Below, piece by piece: positions 48,497-56,776 of a stretch of 64,000 nt of DNA; the first letter of the stretch is position 1, and each line of letters opens with the position of its first letter. The notes beneath the pieces are model-generated. The model was given only the letters and a program-made list of their open reading frames with translations, was not told the DNA's origin and made no database searches. Origin of the DNA: Nitratiruptor sp. (GTDB lineage Bacteria > Campylobacterota > Campylobacteria > Campylobacterales > Nitratiruptoraceae); NCBI GenBank assembly GCA_009659925.1, contig PUXW01000019.1, forward strand, positions 1-64,000, read 5' to 3'. Both the position numbers and the translations under genes were made by a program.

Positions 48497-49639
48497 ATGT
48501 TCCCCTATCTCTACACCGCGGCTACCGCCTGCCTCAATCTCCTCGCCCTCCCACTCCTGCCCCTCTTCGCCCTGCGCCCCAAGTATCGCCGCTCCCTGCC
48601 GGCCCGCTTCTTCCCCGTCGCCAACCCCCCGCTTCCTGGGGATGGAATCCACCTGCATGCATGCTCCCTTGGGGAGGTACGGGCACTGGCTCCATTGATG
48701 GACCGCCTTTCCAAGCCTCGGGTCAGTGTCGTGACCCAAACCGGATACGAGGCGGCCAAAGGGTATGGGGTCCCCCTGGCCTATCTCCCCTTTGAACCTT
48801 GGCTCTGGCTCTGGTTGCGGCCCCAGCGGGCCTTGGTGGTCATGGAGGCGGAGTTGTGGTACCTCCTCTTCTTCCTGGCCAAGCGTCGGGGGGCCAAGAC
48901 GATCCTCCTCAACGGACGCATCAGTGATCGCAGCTATCCGAAATATCGCCGCTTCGCCTGGTTCTATCGACGCCTCTTGAGCCATGTCGACCTGGTCCTC
49001 GCCCAGACTACCAAGGATCGGGAGCGCTTCAAGGAGCTTGGGGCAAAACGGGTAGAGGTAGCGGGGAATGTCAAATTCCTTGCCCGCCCCGTGGCTACAG
49101 GGCGCTACCCGAAGCCTGAAGGACGGCTCATCGTCGCGGCCAGTACCCACGATCCCGAAGAGGAGATCATTGCAACTGCTTGGATCGAGGCCGGCCGTCC
49201 AGGGCGGCTCCTCATCGTCCCCCGCCATCCGGAGCGTTTCGACGAGGTAGACCAGCTCTTGAACCACATCGCCAAACGGGAGGGGATAGGCTACCATCGT
49301 CTCTCCCAGCGAGGTGATCTGGAAGGGGATTTGATCCTGGCCGATCGGATGGGGGAGTTGGTCGAATTCTACTCCATCGCCGACCTAGTGGTTTTGGGGG
49401 GAAGTTTCGTGCCCCACGTAGGGGGGCATAATCCCATCGAGGCGGCCCATTTCCAAAAGCCCATTGTCAGCGGTCCCTACTACTACAACCAAGAGAGCAG
49501 CTACGCTGGAGTGGAAGGGATCACCATCGCAGATCCCCAAGAGCTGGCCAAATTCCTGAAGACCCCCCTGCCCCCAAGCCGGATTGTGCAGGGCTTTGAT
49601 GTGGGGTTGCTGGTGAAGGAGTTGGAAGATGTGGTATGA
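48497..49639 (+). CDS. waaA: Kdo transferase WaaA (KdtA)
   Basis: This 380-residue GT-B glycosyltransferase adds Kdo to lipid A on the inner leaflet. A short N-terminal membrane anchor (TACLNLLALPLLPLFAL) precedes the GT30 N-domain with HACSLGEVRAL, whose Glu is the catalytic base. The C-domain has STHDPEEEII and GGSFVPHVGGHNPIEAAH, the Kdo/CMP site signature. E. coli has 425 residues; the shorter form is usual in this phylum. GGAG abuts ATG 48497, and an AGGAGG further up in the preceding gene may assist. It overlaps the YggU-like gene by 11 bases. Confidence 0.92.
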   Translation: MFPYLYTAATACLNLLALPLLPLFALRPKYRRSLPARFFPVANPPLPGDGIHLHACSLGEVRALAPLMDRLSKPRVSVVTQTGYEAAKGYGVPLAYLPFEPWLWLWLRPQRALVVMEAELWYLLFFLAKRRGAKTILLNGRISDRSYPKYRRFAWFYRRLLSHVDLVLAQTTKDRERFKELGAKRVEVAGNVKFLARPVATGRYPKPEGRLIVAASTHDPEEEIIATAWIEAGRPGRLLIVPRHPERFDEVDQLLNHIAKREGIGYHRLSQRGDLEGDLILADRMGELVEFYSIADLVVLGGSFVPHVGGHNPIEAAHFQKPIVSGPYYYNQESSYAGVEGITIADPQELAKFLKTPLPPSRIVQGFDVGLLVKELEDVV

Positions 49640-49940
49640 GTGGGATGGAGAGTGGTGTTCGCTTTTGCTCAAGATCCAACCTAGCGCCAGTCGGAACCGG
49701 ATCGCTGGCTTGTGGGATGGACGGCTCAAAGTGAACCTTGCCGCTCCAGCGGTGGAGGGGGCTGCCAATCGGGAGCTGGTCCATTTCTTGAGCAAACTCT
49801 TTCGAGTCCCCAAGGGGGAGATTGAGATCGTGGCCGGGGAGCGTTCCAAACTCAAACGGGTTCGCCTTCCCCGGAGCCAGAAGTTGGAGGCTTTCATAAA
49901 GGAGATGGATGCGAGAGAGCGCCTACAAGGTTCTAGCTAG
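49629..49940 (+). CDS. DUF167/YggU-family protein
   Basis: This 103-residue protein belongs to the small alpha/beta YggU family of unknown function. The key pattern is IQPSASRNRIAGLWDGRLKVNLAAPAVEGAANREL (about 17-51, shown by the positions of PSA and AxxVxGAAN), then VPKGEIEIVAGERSKLKRVRL. It overlaps the pseudouridine synthase gene by 32 bases, an unusually long overlap, and starts inside waaA. Confidence 0.87.
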   Translation: MWYEWDGEWCSLLLKIQPSASRNRIAGLWDGRLKVNLAAPAVEGAANRELVHFLSKLFRVPKGEIEIVAGERSKLKRVRLPRSQKLEAFIKEMDARERLQGSS

Positions 49941-50637
49941 ACAGCTGCAAATTTCCAACAAGCGGGCTAAGGAGCTCATCGATCGGGGGCTGGTCTATGT
50001 GGGTAATCGAAAGGTGCAAATTGCCCGGGGGCTGGTGGATACGAAGACCAAATTCCGTGTCAAAGAGGTCGCAAAGCCCAAGGTCCTCTTCGAGGACGAG
50101 TATATCGTGGCCATCGACAAACCTCCCCATCGCACCAGTGAGGAGATTGCCCGCCAATTTGGCCACAAGCTGCTCCACCGACTCGACAAGGAGACGAGCG
50201 GTGTCCTCTTGCTGGTCAAGGATGAGGACTTTCGCCGGCGGGCCATCGAGGAGTTTCGTGGGGGGAGGGTCTACAAGGAGTATCTCGCTTGGGTGGAGGG
50301 GATCGTTCCTGAAGCCTTTACCATCGACTATCCCATTCTCACCATCAAGCGAGGAGGCCGGGCCAAGAGCCGCCTCTCCCGCTCCAAGGGGAAACCGGCC
50401 AAGACCCATGTGGAGCCCCTGGAGGTTCACGGGAAAAAGAGCAAGGTCAAAGCCACCATCGAGACGGGGCGCACCCACCAGATTCGGGTCCACCTGGCCA
50501 GGAGTGGCCACCCGATTCTCGGAGACACCCTCTATGGAGGCAAACCCTGGGATCGCCTCATGCTCCATGCCAAGCGGATCCGCCTCCTCGATTACGACAT
50601 CAGCGCCCCAGAACCTAGAGACTTTGCCATGGGGTGA
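49909..50637 (+). CDS. RluA-family pseudouridine synthase
   Basis: This 242-residue enzyme isomerises uridine in rRNA or tRNA. An N-terminal S4-like RNA-binding segment (about 5-55, ISNKRAKELIDRGLVYV) precedes the catalytic domain with HRLDKETSGVLLL (about 84-96, catalytic Asp87) and RTHQIRVHLA near 187. It corresponds by order to H. pylori HP0956. The target site cannot be inferred; RluD/RluC-like specificity is possible. DUF808 follows after three bases. Confidence 0.87.
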   Translation: MRESAYKVLARQLQISNKRAKELIDRGLVYVGNRKVQIARGLVDTKTKFRVKEVAKPKVLFEDEYIVAIDKPPHRTSEEIARQFGHKLLHRLDKETSGVLLLVKDEDFRRRAIEEFRGGRVYKEYLAWVEGIVPEAFTIDYPILTIKRGGRAKSRLSRSKGKPAKTHVEPLEVHGKKSKVKATIETGRTHQIRVHLARSGHPILGDTLYGGKPWDRLMLHAKRIRLLDYDISAPEPRDFAMG

Positions 50638-50640
50638 GGA

Positions 50641-51486
50641 ATGGCTAGTGGACTTTTTGCCCTATTAGACGATATTGCCGCTTTGATGGATGATGTGGCG
50701 GTGATGACCAAGGTGGCTGGGAAGAAGACCGCCGCGATCCTTGGGGACGACCTTGCAGTCAACGCCCAAAAGGCCAGTGGTTTTGCCGCATCCAGGGAGC
50801 TGCCAGTCATTTGGGAGATCACCAAGGGCTCCTTGATCAACAAGCTGATCGTCCTGCCCCTGGTCTTCCTTCTCGACTACTTCTACCCGCCCCTCATCCA
50901 CTGGCTCCTCGTCGTCGGAGGGCTCTATCTTGCCTTCGAGGGGGCCGAAAAGATCTTGGAGTGGCTCTTCCACTCCCACTCTGCCCACCAGCGTCCCCAG
51001 CTCCAGGACTCCCCCGAGGCGATCTTGGCCAAGGAGCGCAAGAAGATTCGCTCCGCCATCCTCACCGACCTCATCCTCTCCTTGGAGATCGTGATCATCG
51101 CCATTAGCGCCGTGGGTGATCAGGAGCTAGCGGTCAAGGTCTTGAGTGTGAGTCTCGTCGCCTTCCTGGCGACCATTGGAATTTATGGTCTCGTCGCCCT
51201 CATCGTCCGGCTCGACGACATGGGGGTGGCCTTGATCCAGTGGGGGTGGGAATCTGTAGGAAAGGCCCTTATCTGGCTTTTGCCCCGGATCATCAAGGCC
51301 CTTTCCATCTTGGGAACCCTTGCGATGCTCTTAGTGGCGGGGGGTATCTTCCTCCACCAGCTCCCCTTGTTAGAAGAGCTCTTCCACTCCTGGCCCCCGA
51401 TCCTTGCCGAACTGCTCTTGGGATTTGGAGTCGGGGTGGTGCTGGTGGGGATCGTGACCTTGGCGAAAAAGATTAAATTTAGCTAA
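50641..51486 (+). CDS. DUF808/YedI-family membrane protein
   Basis: This 281-residue inner-membrane protein matches the YedI/DUF808 family, function unknown. Typical are the N-terminal SGLFALLDDIAALMDD (about 3-18), GKKTAAILGDDLAVN (about 28-42) and six or so membrane segments from about 68 on. EIVIIAISAVGD at mid-length is another family element. Start ATG 50641 is three bases after the previous stop. Its last codons lie in a 28-base near-perfect palindrome (51469-51496). Confidence 0.87.
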   Translation: MASGLFALLDDIAALMDDVAVMTKVAGKKTAAILGDDLAVNAQKASGFAASRELPVIWEITKGSLINKLIVLPLVFLLDYFYPPLIHWLLVVGGLYLAFEGAEKILEWLFHSHSAHQRPQLQDSPEAILAKERKKIRSAILTDLILSLEIVIIAISAVGDQELAVKVLSVSLVAFLATIGIYGLVALIVRLDDMGVALIQWGWESVGKALIWLLPRIIKALSILGTLAMLLVAGGIFLHQLPLLEELFHSWPPILAELLLGFGVGVVLVGIVTLAKKIKFS

Positions 51487-51496
51487 AATTAATCTT
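51469..51496. promoter_or_regulatory. 28-base AT-rich near-perfect palindrome upstream of ffh
   Basis: AAGATTAA (51469-51476) and TTAATCTT (51489-51496) flank the 10-base palindrome TTTAGCTAAA (51478-51487); only the A/A pair at 51477/51488 breaks symmetry. It covers the DUF808 stop and lies about 50 bases before the ffh start, near a TAGAAT -10 candidate (51505-51510). It may be a bidirectional terminator, operator or both. Confidence 0.55.
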
Positions 51497-51544
51497 GATT
51501 TAAGTAGAATTGCAAACCACGATCAACCCGAAAGGAGCCCCGGT

Positions 51545-52894
51545 TTGTTCGAGGCCATTAGCAACTCCCTTGGCAACGCCATCAAGAAGATCCGCTTCAA
51601 GGATGATGAAAAGGCCCTCAAACGGGCTTTGAGCGAGCTGAAAAAGTCCCTCTTGCGGGCCGATGTCCACCACAAGGTGGTCAAGGAGCTCCTGCGCAGT
51701 GTCGAACTAAAAACCAAGGAGTACGGCATTGGGCGCGAGAGCTTCTTACGGGCGTTGCGGGAGAGTTTGCAGGCTATCCTTGAAGCCCCCGGGCGCCAGG
51801 GTTTCGTTTTCGCTTCCAAGCCCCCCACCATCGTCCTCATGACCGGGCTTCAAGGGAGTGGAAAGACCACGACGACGGGAAAGTTGGCCTACTACTTGAA
51901 GTTGCGCAAGAAGAAGGTCCTCCTCATTGCCGCCGACTTGCAGCGCCTCGCGGCGGTGGAGCAGCTGCGCCAGATCGCCCAGCAGGTGGAGGTCGATATC
52001 TATGCTCCCGATGGGGCCAGCGATCCGGTGGAAGTGGTGCGGGAGGGCCTTCAAGTAGCGCGCCAGAAATTCTACGATGTGGTCCTCATCGATACGGCTG
52101 GGCGGCTGGCTATCGATCAAGAGCTCATGGAGGAGCTGGCTCGCATCAAAGAGAGTGCCCAGCCCGACGAGATCTTCTATGTCGCCGACGCCCTCACGGG
52201 ACAAGATGCAGTCCGCAGCGCCGCCCAGTTCCATGAGCAAGTTGGCATTACCGGGGTGATCCTCACCAAGTTCGATGGGGATAGCAAAGGGGGTGTGGCC
52301 CTCTCGATCGCCCACCAGATTGGGGTTCCATTACGCTTCATCGGGAGCGGGGAGAAGATGCCCGATCTGGAACCCTTCATCCCGGATCGCATTGTCGGGC
52401 GGCTCATGGGAGCCGGGGATATCGAATCTCTCGCGGAAAAGACGGCTGCGGTTATCGACGAAAAGCGGGCCAAGGAGCTCAACAAGAAGATCGCCAAGGG
52501 GAAGTTCAACTTCGAGGACTTCCTGGAGCAGTTGGAGTCGATCAAGAAGATGGGGAGTTTGAAGAACCTCATCTCCATGCTCCCTGGCATGGGCACGATG
52601 GCCAAGGCTATCAAGGATCTCGACTTGGAGAACTCCAAAGAGATCCGCAAGATCAAGGCGATGATCAACTCCATGACCCCCAAGGAGCGGCGGGATCCCG
52701 ACTTGATCCTCAAGAGCAGTTCCCGGAAGCGGCGTATCGCTCAAGGGGCGGGTTTGAGCATCCAAGAGGTGAATAAGATCCTCAAACAGTTCCACCACGC
52801 CGCCAAATTTGCCAAGCGTTTCGCTGGTAAACGGGGGATGGGGGATTTGCAGGCGATGATGCGCCAGATGGAGGGACCCAAGATCCCTCGCTAG
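51545..52894 (+). CDS. ffh: Signal recognition particle protein Ffh (SRP54)
   Basis: Ffh binds the SRP RNA (ffs at 18645) and signal sequences on ribosomes and docks with FtsY. The 449 residues form N (1-90), G (about 95-295; G1 GLQGSGKTT, G3 DTAGR, G4 TKFDG) and the Met-rich M domain (about 325-449, with KKMGSLKNLISMLPGM). TTG 51545 gives the family N-terminus (FEAISNSLGNAI) and is preceded by AAAGGAG. It heads ffh-rpsP-khpA-rimM-trmD-rplS, an order conserved widely in bacteria. Confidence 0.95.
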   Translation: MFEAISNSLGNAIKKIRFKDDEKALKRALSELKKSLLRADVHHKVVKELLRSVELKTKEYGIGRESFLRALRESLQAILEAPGRQGFVFASKPPTIVLMTGLQGSGKTTTTGKLAYYLKLRKKKVLLIAADLQRLAAVEQLRQIAQQVEVDIYAPDGASDPVEVVREGLQVARQKFYDVVLIDTAGRLAIDQELMEELARIKESAQPDEIFYVADALTGQDAVRSAAQFHEQVGITGVILTKFDGDSKGGVALSIAHQIGVPLRFIGSGEKMPDLEPFIPDRIVGRLMGAGDIESLAEKTAAVIDEKRAKELNKKIAKGKFNFEDFLEQLESIKKMGSLKNLISMLPGMGTMAKAIKDLDLENSKEIRKIKAMINSMTPKERRDPDLILKSSSRKRRIAQGAGLSIQEVNKILKQFHHAAKFAKRFAGKRGMGDLQAMMRQMEGPKIPR

Positions 52895-52970
52895 TGCCCA
52901 AAGCCCAGTCCTTCAAGGAGGGTTGCGCTTTGTGCACCAATTTTAATTCAACTACGAGCAAGGAGCGAAG

Positions 52971-53213
52971 ATGGTACGGATTCGATTGGCACGCTTTGGA
53001 CGCAAGAAACGACCTTTCTATCGGATCGTTGCTACCGATAGCCGGAAGCGGCGGGATAGTGGTTGGATCGAGGTTTTGGGCTATTATAGCCCGCTGACCG
53101 ATCCAATTACCCTCAAGATCGACCAGGAGCGGCTCAACTACTGGCTCGGGGTTGGAGCCAAGATGAGTGACCGGGTGGCAAAACTGGCCAAAATCGCCCA
53201 AGAGCGAGGTTGA
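52971..53213 (+). CDS. rpsP: 30S ribosomal protein S16
   Basis: S16 stabilises the body of the 30S subunit. The 80 residues include the universal [19 protein letters not shown]-type start (first 20) and [22 protein letters not shown] precedes ATG 52971. The TGATG overlap couples it to khpA. Confidence 0.96.
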   Translation: MVRIRLARFGRKKRPFYRIVATDSRKRRDSGWIEVLGYYSPLTDPITLKIDQERLNYWLGVGAKMSDRVAKLAKIAQERG

Positions 53214-53455
53214 TGGTCCAAAAGTTCGTCGAGCGTTTCGCCCGGTTGCTTGCCAGCCATCCCGAGGATATCGCTGTGGAGTACCGCCAAGTCGGGGAGG
53301 GGTACGCCGAGATCATCATCTACGCCAACAAGGCCGATGCTGGGAAGATCATCGGGAAAGAGGGGAAGATGATCGGTGCCATCAAGACCCTCATTGGCGG
53401 CTGCAAAGCCAAGGATGGGATTGGGTACAAGGTGAGCGTAGTGCCAAGGAGCTAG
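53213..53455 (+). CDS. khpA: KH-domain RNA-binding protein KhpA
   Basis: This 80-residue protein is a single KH domain with the GxxG loop in GKIIGKEGKMIGAI (about 45-58). KhpA commonly sits between rpsP and rimM and, with KhpB in Firmicutes, binds many RNAs and affects cell size. No KhpB is in the window. The start ATG 53213 overlaps the rpsP stop. Confidence 0.9.
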   Translation: MVQKFVERFARLLASHPEDIAVEYRQVGEGYAEIIIYANKADAGKIIGKEGKMIGAIKTLIGGCKAKDGIGYKVSVVPRS

Positions 53456-53456
53456 C

Positions 53457-53978
53457 GTGGCGAAGCGGATGGCCATCGCCAGGTTGGGGCGCAGCGTCGG
53501 GCTGCGGGGGGATATGCGCTTCCACTTACTCAGCGACTTTCCCGAGCAGTTCCGAAAAGGGGCCACCTTCGAGAGTGATCGGGGGCCCTTGACCATCGAG
53601 CGCTACGATCCCAAGCGGGGGACCATCAAGTTCGTCGGAATCGACTCCCCCGAAGCGGCCCGGCGCTACACCAACGCCTACCTCTACAGCGACGAGGAGC
53701 AGACCCGGGAGCAAATTCCCCTGGAGGAGGGGGAGTACTTCTGGTTCGACATTATCGGCTGCCACCTCTACGAGGGGGAGGAGTGTCTCGGGGTCGTGGA
53801 GGATATCCAGCGCCTTCCCAGTGCCGACTATCTCGTGGTGCGCACCAGTGAGGAGCTGGCTCAGAAGTTGCCCAAGCGCTTCCTCGTCCCCTATCAAGAC
53901 CCCTTTATCGAGGAGGTCGATTTGGAGCAAAAGCGGATCCAAGCCCAGGGGGCCCGGGCCATTTTGGAAGCTTCCTGA
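53457..53978 (+). CDS. rimM: 16S rRNA processing protein RimM
   Basis: RimM binds S19 and aids 30S head maturation. The 173 residues have the N-terminal RimM barrel (IARLGRSVGLRGDMRFHLLSD) and C-terminal PRC barrel (EGEYFWFDIIGCHLY, LVPYQDPFIEEVD). The start is GTG 53457, one base after the khpA stop. It overlaps trmD by one base. Confidence 0.93.
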   Translation: MAKRMAIARLGRSVGLRGDMRFHLLSDFPEQFRKGATFESDRGPLTIERYDPKRGTIKFVGIDSPEAARRYTNAYLYSDEEQTREQIPLEEGEYFWFDIIGCHLYEGEECLGVVEDIQRLPSADYLVVRTSEELAQKLPKRFLVPYQDPFIEEVDLEQKRIQAQGARAILEAS

Positions 53979-54658
53979 TGCGTTTCACCTTCCTCACCCT
54001 CTTCCCCCAACTCATCGAAGGCTACTTCCAAGCCTCCATTTTGGCTAAAGCCAGGGAGCGGGGGCTCTTTGAGGTAGACTTCGTCGACTTTCGCCGCTAT
54101 AGCCAGGATCGCCACAAGCGGGTGGATCGTCCTAAGGCTGGAGGTGGCGCTGGAATGGTCCTCATGGCCGATCCCCTGGTTAGGGCTATCGAGGATCTTC
54201 GTGGACCCCAAAGCCGGGTTATCTTCGTCACTCCGGCGGGGAAGCGGTTCAACCAGAAGGATGCCAAGCGGTTGGCGGAGTACCCTTCCCTCCTCTTCGT
54301 CTGCGGTCGCTACGAGGGCTTTGACGAGCGGGCTATCGAGCTGTGTGCCGACGAGGTCTTGAGTCTGGGGGATTTCATCCTCACTGGAGGGGAGTTGGCC
54401 GCTTTGGCCATGTGCGATGCCATTGCCAGGAACATCCCTGGGGTCCTGGGAAACGAGGAGTCCTTGGTAGAGGAGAGCTTCGAGGAGGGGCTCATCGAAG
54501 CTCCCACCTTCACCAAGCCCAACAGCTACCGCAACCTCCCGATCCCTTCAGAGTTTTTAAAGGGAAATCATGTTAGACTATCGGCCTTAAAACGGGAGAT
54601 GGCCCGCTTTCGCACCAACTACTATCAGGCAACACCCATCAAGAAGGAAGATCGATGA
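53978..54658 (+). CDS. trmD: tRNA (guanine37-N1)-methyltransferase
   Basis: TrmD methylates G37 next to the anticodon using AdoMet, preventing frameshifts. It is a SPOUT trefoil-knot dimer of 226 residues. [15 protein letters not shown] at the start, [12 protein letters not shown] (about 54-65), [14 protein letters not shown] (about 107-120) and [12 protein letters not shown] (about 128-139) are the knot and AdoMet-binding motifs. The start directly follows the rimM stop (overlap). It shares ATGA with rplS. Confidence 0.96.
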   Translation: MRFTFLTLFPQLIEGYFQASILAKARERGLFEVDFVDFRRYSQDRHKRVDRPKAGGGAGMVLMADPLVRAIEDLRGPQSRVIFVTPAGKRFNQKDAKRLAEYPSLLFVCGRYEGFDERAIELCADEVLSLGDFILTGGELAALAMCDAIARNIPGVLGNEESLVEESFEEGLIEAPTFTKPNSYRNLPIPSEFLKGNHVRLSALKREMARFRTNYYQATPIKKEDR

Positions 54659-55014
54659 GGAACAGATATATCGAGCGCTTCGAAGAGCAGCAGATCGCAA
54701 GCAAGCAGATCCCCGAGTTTCGCGCTGGAGATACGATCCGGGTCGCCGTTGAGATCAAGGAGGGGGAGAAGAAGCGGATCCAGAACTTCGAAGGGGTTTG
54801 CATCTCCATCCGAGGTACGGGGACCGGGCGAACCTTCACGGTACGCAAAATTGGGGCCAACAATATTGGCGTCGAGCGGATCTTCCCCTTGTACAGCGAT
54901 TCGATCAAGGAGATCCAAGTGCTCCGCCGCGGCCGGGTACGACGGGCCAAACTCTACTACCTGCGGGATCGCAAAGGTAAGGCGGCCCGAATCCGCGAGC
55001 GCGACCGCAAGTAA
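54655..55014 (+). CDS. rplS: 50S ribosomal protein L19
   Basis: L19 lies at the 30S-50S interface. The 119 residues show [19 protein letters not shown], the [12 protein letters not shown] motif and [15 protein letters not shown], all standard. The C-terminus is basic ([11 protein letters not shown]). It ends the ffh operon. A TATAAT 27 bases after the stop begins the next unit. Confidence 0.96.
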   Translation: MRNRYIERFEEQQIASKQIPEFRAGDTIRVAVEIKEGEKKRIQNFEGVCISIRGTGTGRTFTVRKIGANNIGVERIFPLYSDSIKEIQVLRRGRVRRAKLYYLRDRKGKAARIRERDRK

Positions 55015-55040
55015 TCCACAATTACTCCACAACCGGGGCG

Positions 55041-55068
55041 TATAATCCCTCCAAAAGGGTTTGGAGGG
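55041..55068 (+). promoter_or_regulatory. TATAAT plus hairpin masking a ribosome site
   Basis: TATAAT at 55041-55046 is followed directly by CCCTCCAAA (55047-55055) and TTTGGAGGG (55060-55068), a perfect 9-bp inverted repeat with an AGGG loop. The second arm contains the GGAGGG ribosome site for ATG 55073. A message reading through from rplS would hide that site, whereas one starting near 55053 would lose most of the first arm and stay open. Confidence 0.6.
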
Positions 55069-55072
55069 TTCC

Positions 55073-55573
55073 ATGCGCCACCTCATCTCTTTGCTCCTCC
55101 TCATGCTTCCTCTAGCGGCCAAACCCCTTTGTGGCATTGAAGAGCGTCTCTTTTGGCAACTCCCTTTGCAAGAGCGCAATCGCATCTGCAAGAGCTATCT
55201 GGACCATCGCTCCTCCCTCAAAGGAGAGGAGAAGGGTTGGGATCTGCCTGGAAAGAATTGGGGGCTCTCCCTGACGATTCAAGGCTTTATCGAGCGCTAT
55301 GGCCGCTCTTGGCCCATTGGTCCCGTGACTTTCTCCCTTACCCCTGGACTCAATAGGATCTGTCTTGCTCGGGAGCGATGTTTCTGGGTGGCTTTCAACG
55401 GAGGGCGCCTCTTCATCCCCGTGCGGCCCCGTTGGAAGGTGGCTGGGGCAGGGGGCTTTGGTCCCTTCGACCCCCTACCCCACACCACATCGATCCCCCA
55501 AGGGGAAGATCGTTGGCTCCTTTTTAGCCACAAGGGCCACATCTACCGCCTCTTTTTGCGTTGGGGCTCCTAA
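55073..55573 (+). CDS. Secreted hypothetical protein, 166 residues
   Basis: I do not recognise it. It has a clear signal peptide ([17 protein letters not shown], cleavage near residue 15-18). The mature part has paired Cys (Cys19, Cys39-type positions and a later CLARERCFW), Trp-rich segments, and ends in a beta-like YRLFLRWGS. Cys spacing suggests disulfides, hence the periplasm. ATG 55073 has GGAGGG four bases before it; TTG 55061 is an unlikely alternative. The stop shares CTAA with convergent smpB. It is probably independently transcribed. Confidence 0.65.
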   Translation: MRHLISLLLLMLPLAAKPLCGIEERLFWQLPLQERNRICKSYLDHRSSLKGEEKGWDLPGKNWGLSLTIQGFIERYGRSWPIGPVTFSLTPGLNRICLARERCFWVAFNGGRLFIPVRPRWKVAGAGGFGPFDPLPHTTSIPQGEDRWLLFSHKGHIYRLFLRWGS

Positions 55574-56022
55574 CGATAACCCTTCATCGCCGCTTGGGCC
55601 TCCCGCTCGAGGATCTTGCGTTTGAGACTCTCCCGTTTGTCGTGGAGGGTTTTTCCCTTGGCTAGGGCAATTTGGAGTTTGGCGAGGTTGCGCTGGTTGA
55701 AGTAGAGTTTGAGGGGAACGATGGTGTAGCCCTTCTCACTGGCCTTACCCAGGAGTTTATTGATCTCCTTCTTGTTGAGCAAGAGCTTTCGGGGCCGCTT
55801 CTCGTCGGGTTTAAAGTAGGGATTGGCCGAGTCGAGATGGCTGATATGCATTCCAAAGACGAAGGGCTCCCCCTTGACGAACTTGACGAAACTATCCTTC
55901 AAATTGACCCGTCCAGCCCGGATCGCTTTGACCTCGCTTCCGCTGAGAACCAATCCAGCCTCATACTTATCGAGGATCTCGAAGTCGTGGTAGGCCTTCT
56001 TGTTGGTGGCGATCACCTTCAT
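55570..56022 (-). CDS. smpB: SsrA-binding protein SmpB
   Basis: SmpB delivers tmRNA to stalled ribosomes. The 150 residues begin [16 protein letters not shown], include [23 protein letters not shown]-type OB-fold motifs (about 22-45), [12 protein letters not shown], and a basic C-terminal tail ([16 protein letters not shown]). ATG 56022 gives the family start. The ssrA gene is not in the window. The gene begins within the 3' end of ispE, overlapping 56 bases. Confidence 0.94.
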   Translation of the reverse strand: MKVIATNKKAYHDFEILDKYEAGLVLSGSEVKAIRAGRVNLKDSFVKFVKGEPFVFGMHISHLDSANPYFKPDEKRPRKLLLNKKEINKLLGKASEKGYTIVPLKLYFNQRNLAKLQIALAKGKTLHDKRESLKRKILEREAQAAMKGYR

Positions 56023-56776
56023 CGGCGCTCCTAAAGAGTGTACTCCCGCTGCCGCTGAGATAGTAACCTGCCTCGGGATAGGGGGCAAGTTCTGGGCATA
56101 GCTTCATGGCACTGCCAAACAGGTCGTTGGCCTGGAGTGGGGCTATTGTAGCCAAAATTTCCTTACTTGTCATCTGGCTGAGCTCATGGGCGAGGTCGAG
56201 ATCGAAGGAGCCAGGGAAGGTTTGCCGCCACTTGGTGTAGACCGCTTTGGTGTTGCATTCGATCCCTGGGAAGTGGAGGGCCAGGGGGGGGATGGAGTCG
56301 TCTACTGGTGTAATACGCTCGCCAATTCCTTCCACATTGGCAGCTGGATAGTCGTAGATGAAAAAGGGGACATCGGCCCCGATGGTGGCTCCCAGCTGGG
56401 CCATCTCTTCTAGGTCCATGCCCAGATCGAGGACCTGGTTGAGGAGTTTGATGAGGCCAGCGGCATTGGAACTTCCCCCACCTAGACCTGAGCCCATGGG
56501 GATACGCTTTTGGATCGAGATCTTGTGGGCTTGGAAGAAGGGTTCAATTTGGGGGAAGCGCTGGCGGAGGCGGTGGTAGACCTGGGTGAGGATGTTGGCT
56601 TCCAGGGGGATCTCGATCCCTTCGATCCGGAGCCCATTCCCTGATTCGGGGATGAGCGTGATGGTATCAAAGAGGGAATCGTAACGGATGAAGCGAGAGC
56701 GGATGAGGTGGTAGTCCCCGCGAAAGCCCACGATTTTGAGGAAGATATTGAGCTTGGCTGGGGTTTTAATTTGCAC
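55967..56776 (-). CDS. ispE: 4-diphosphocytidyl-2-C-methyl-D-erythritol kinase
   Basis: IspE phosphorylates CDP-ME in the MEP isoprenoid pathway. This GHMP kinase of 269 residues has [14 protein letters not shown] at the N-terminus (catalytic Lys), the ATP loop [15 protein letters not shown] (about 94-108), and LSGSGSTLF near 245. The start is GTG 56776 with AAGGAG five bases upstream. The last 18 or so residues (after STLF) are read in an alternate frame of smpB and look unlike family C-termini, so the long overlap may be recent stop loss or a sequencing slip. It overlaps truB by 11 bases. Confidence 0.9.
   Translation of the reverse strand: MQIKTPAKLNIFLKIVGFRGDYHLIRSRFIRYDSLFDTITLIPESGNGLRIEGIEIPLEANILTQVYHRLRQRFPQIEPFFQAHKISIQKRIPMGSGLGGGSSNAAGLIKLLNQVLDLGMDLEEMAQLGATIGADVPFFIYDYPAANVEGIGERITPVDDSIPPLALHFPGIECNTKAVYTKWRQTFPGSFDLDLAHELSQMTSKEILATIAPLQANDLFGSAMKLCPELAPYPEAGYYLSGSGSTLFRSADEGDRHQQEGLPRLRDPR

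Noticed and set aside
48116-49297. 393-codon frame opposite the HP0958-like gene and waaA
   Set aside because: Antisense of two genes whose order and motifs are established.
52894-53097. 67-codon frame with CALC motif just before rpsP
   Set aside because: Most of it overlaps rpsP out of frame, and the start has no ribosome site.
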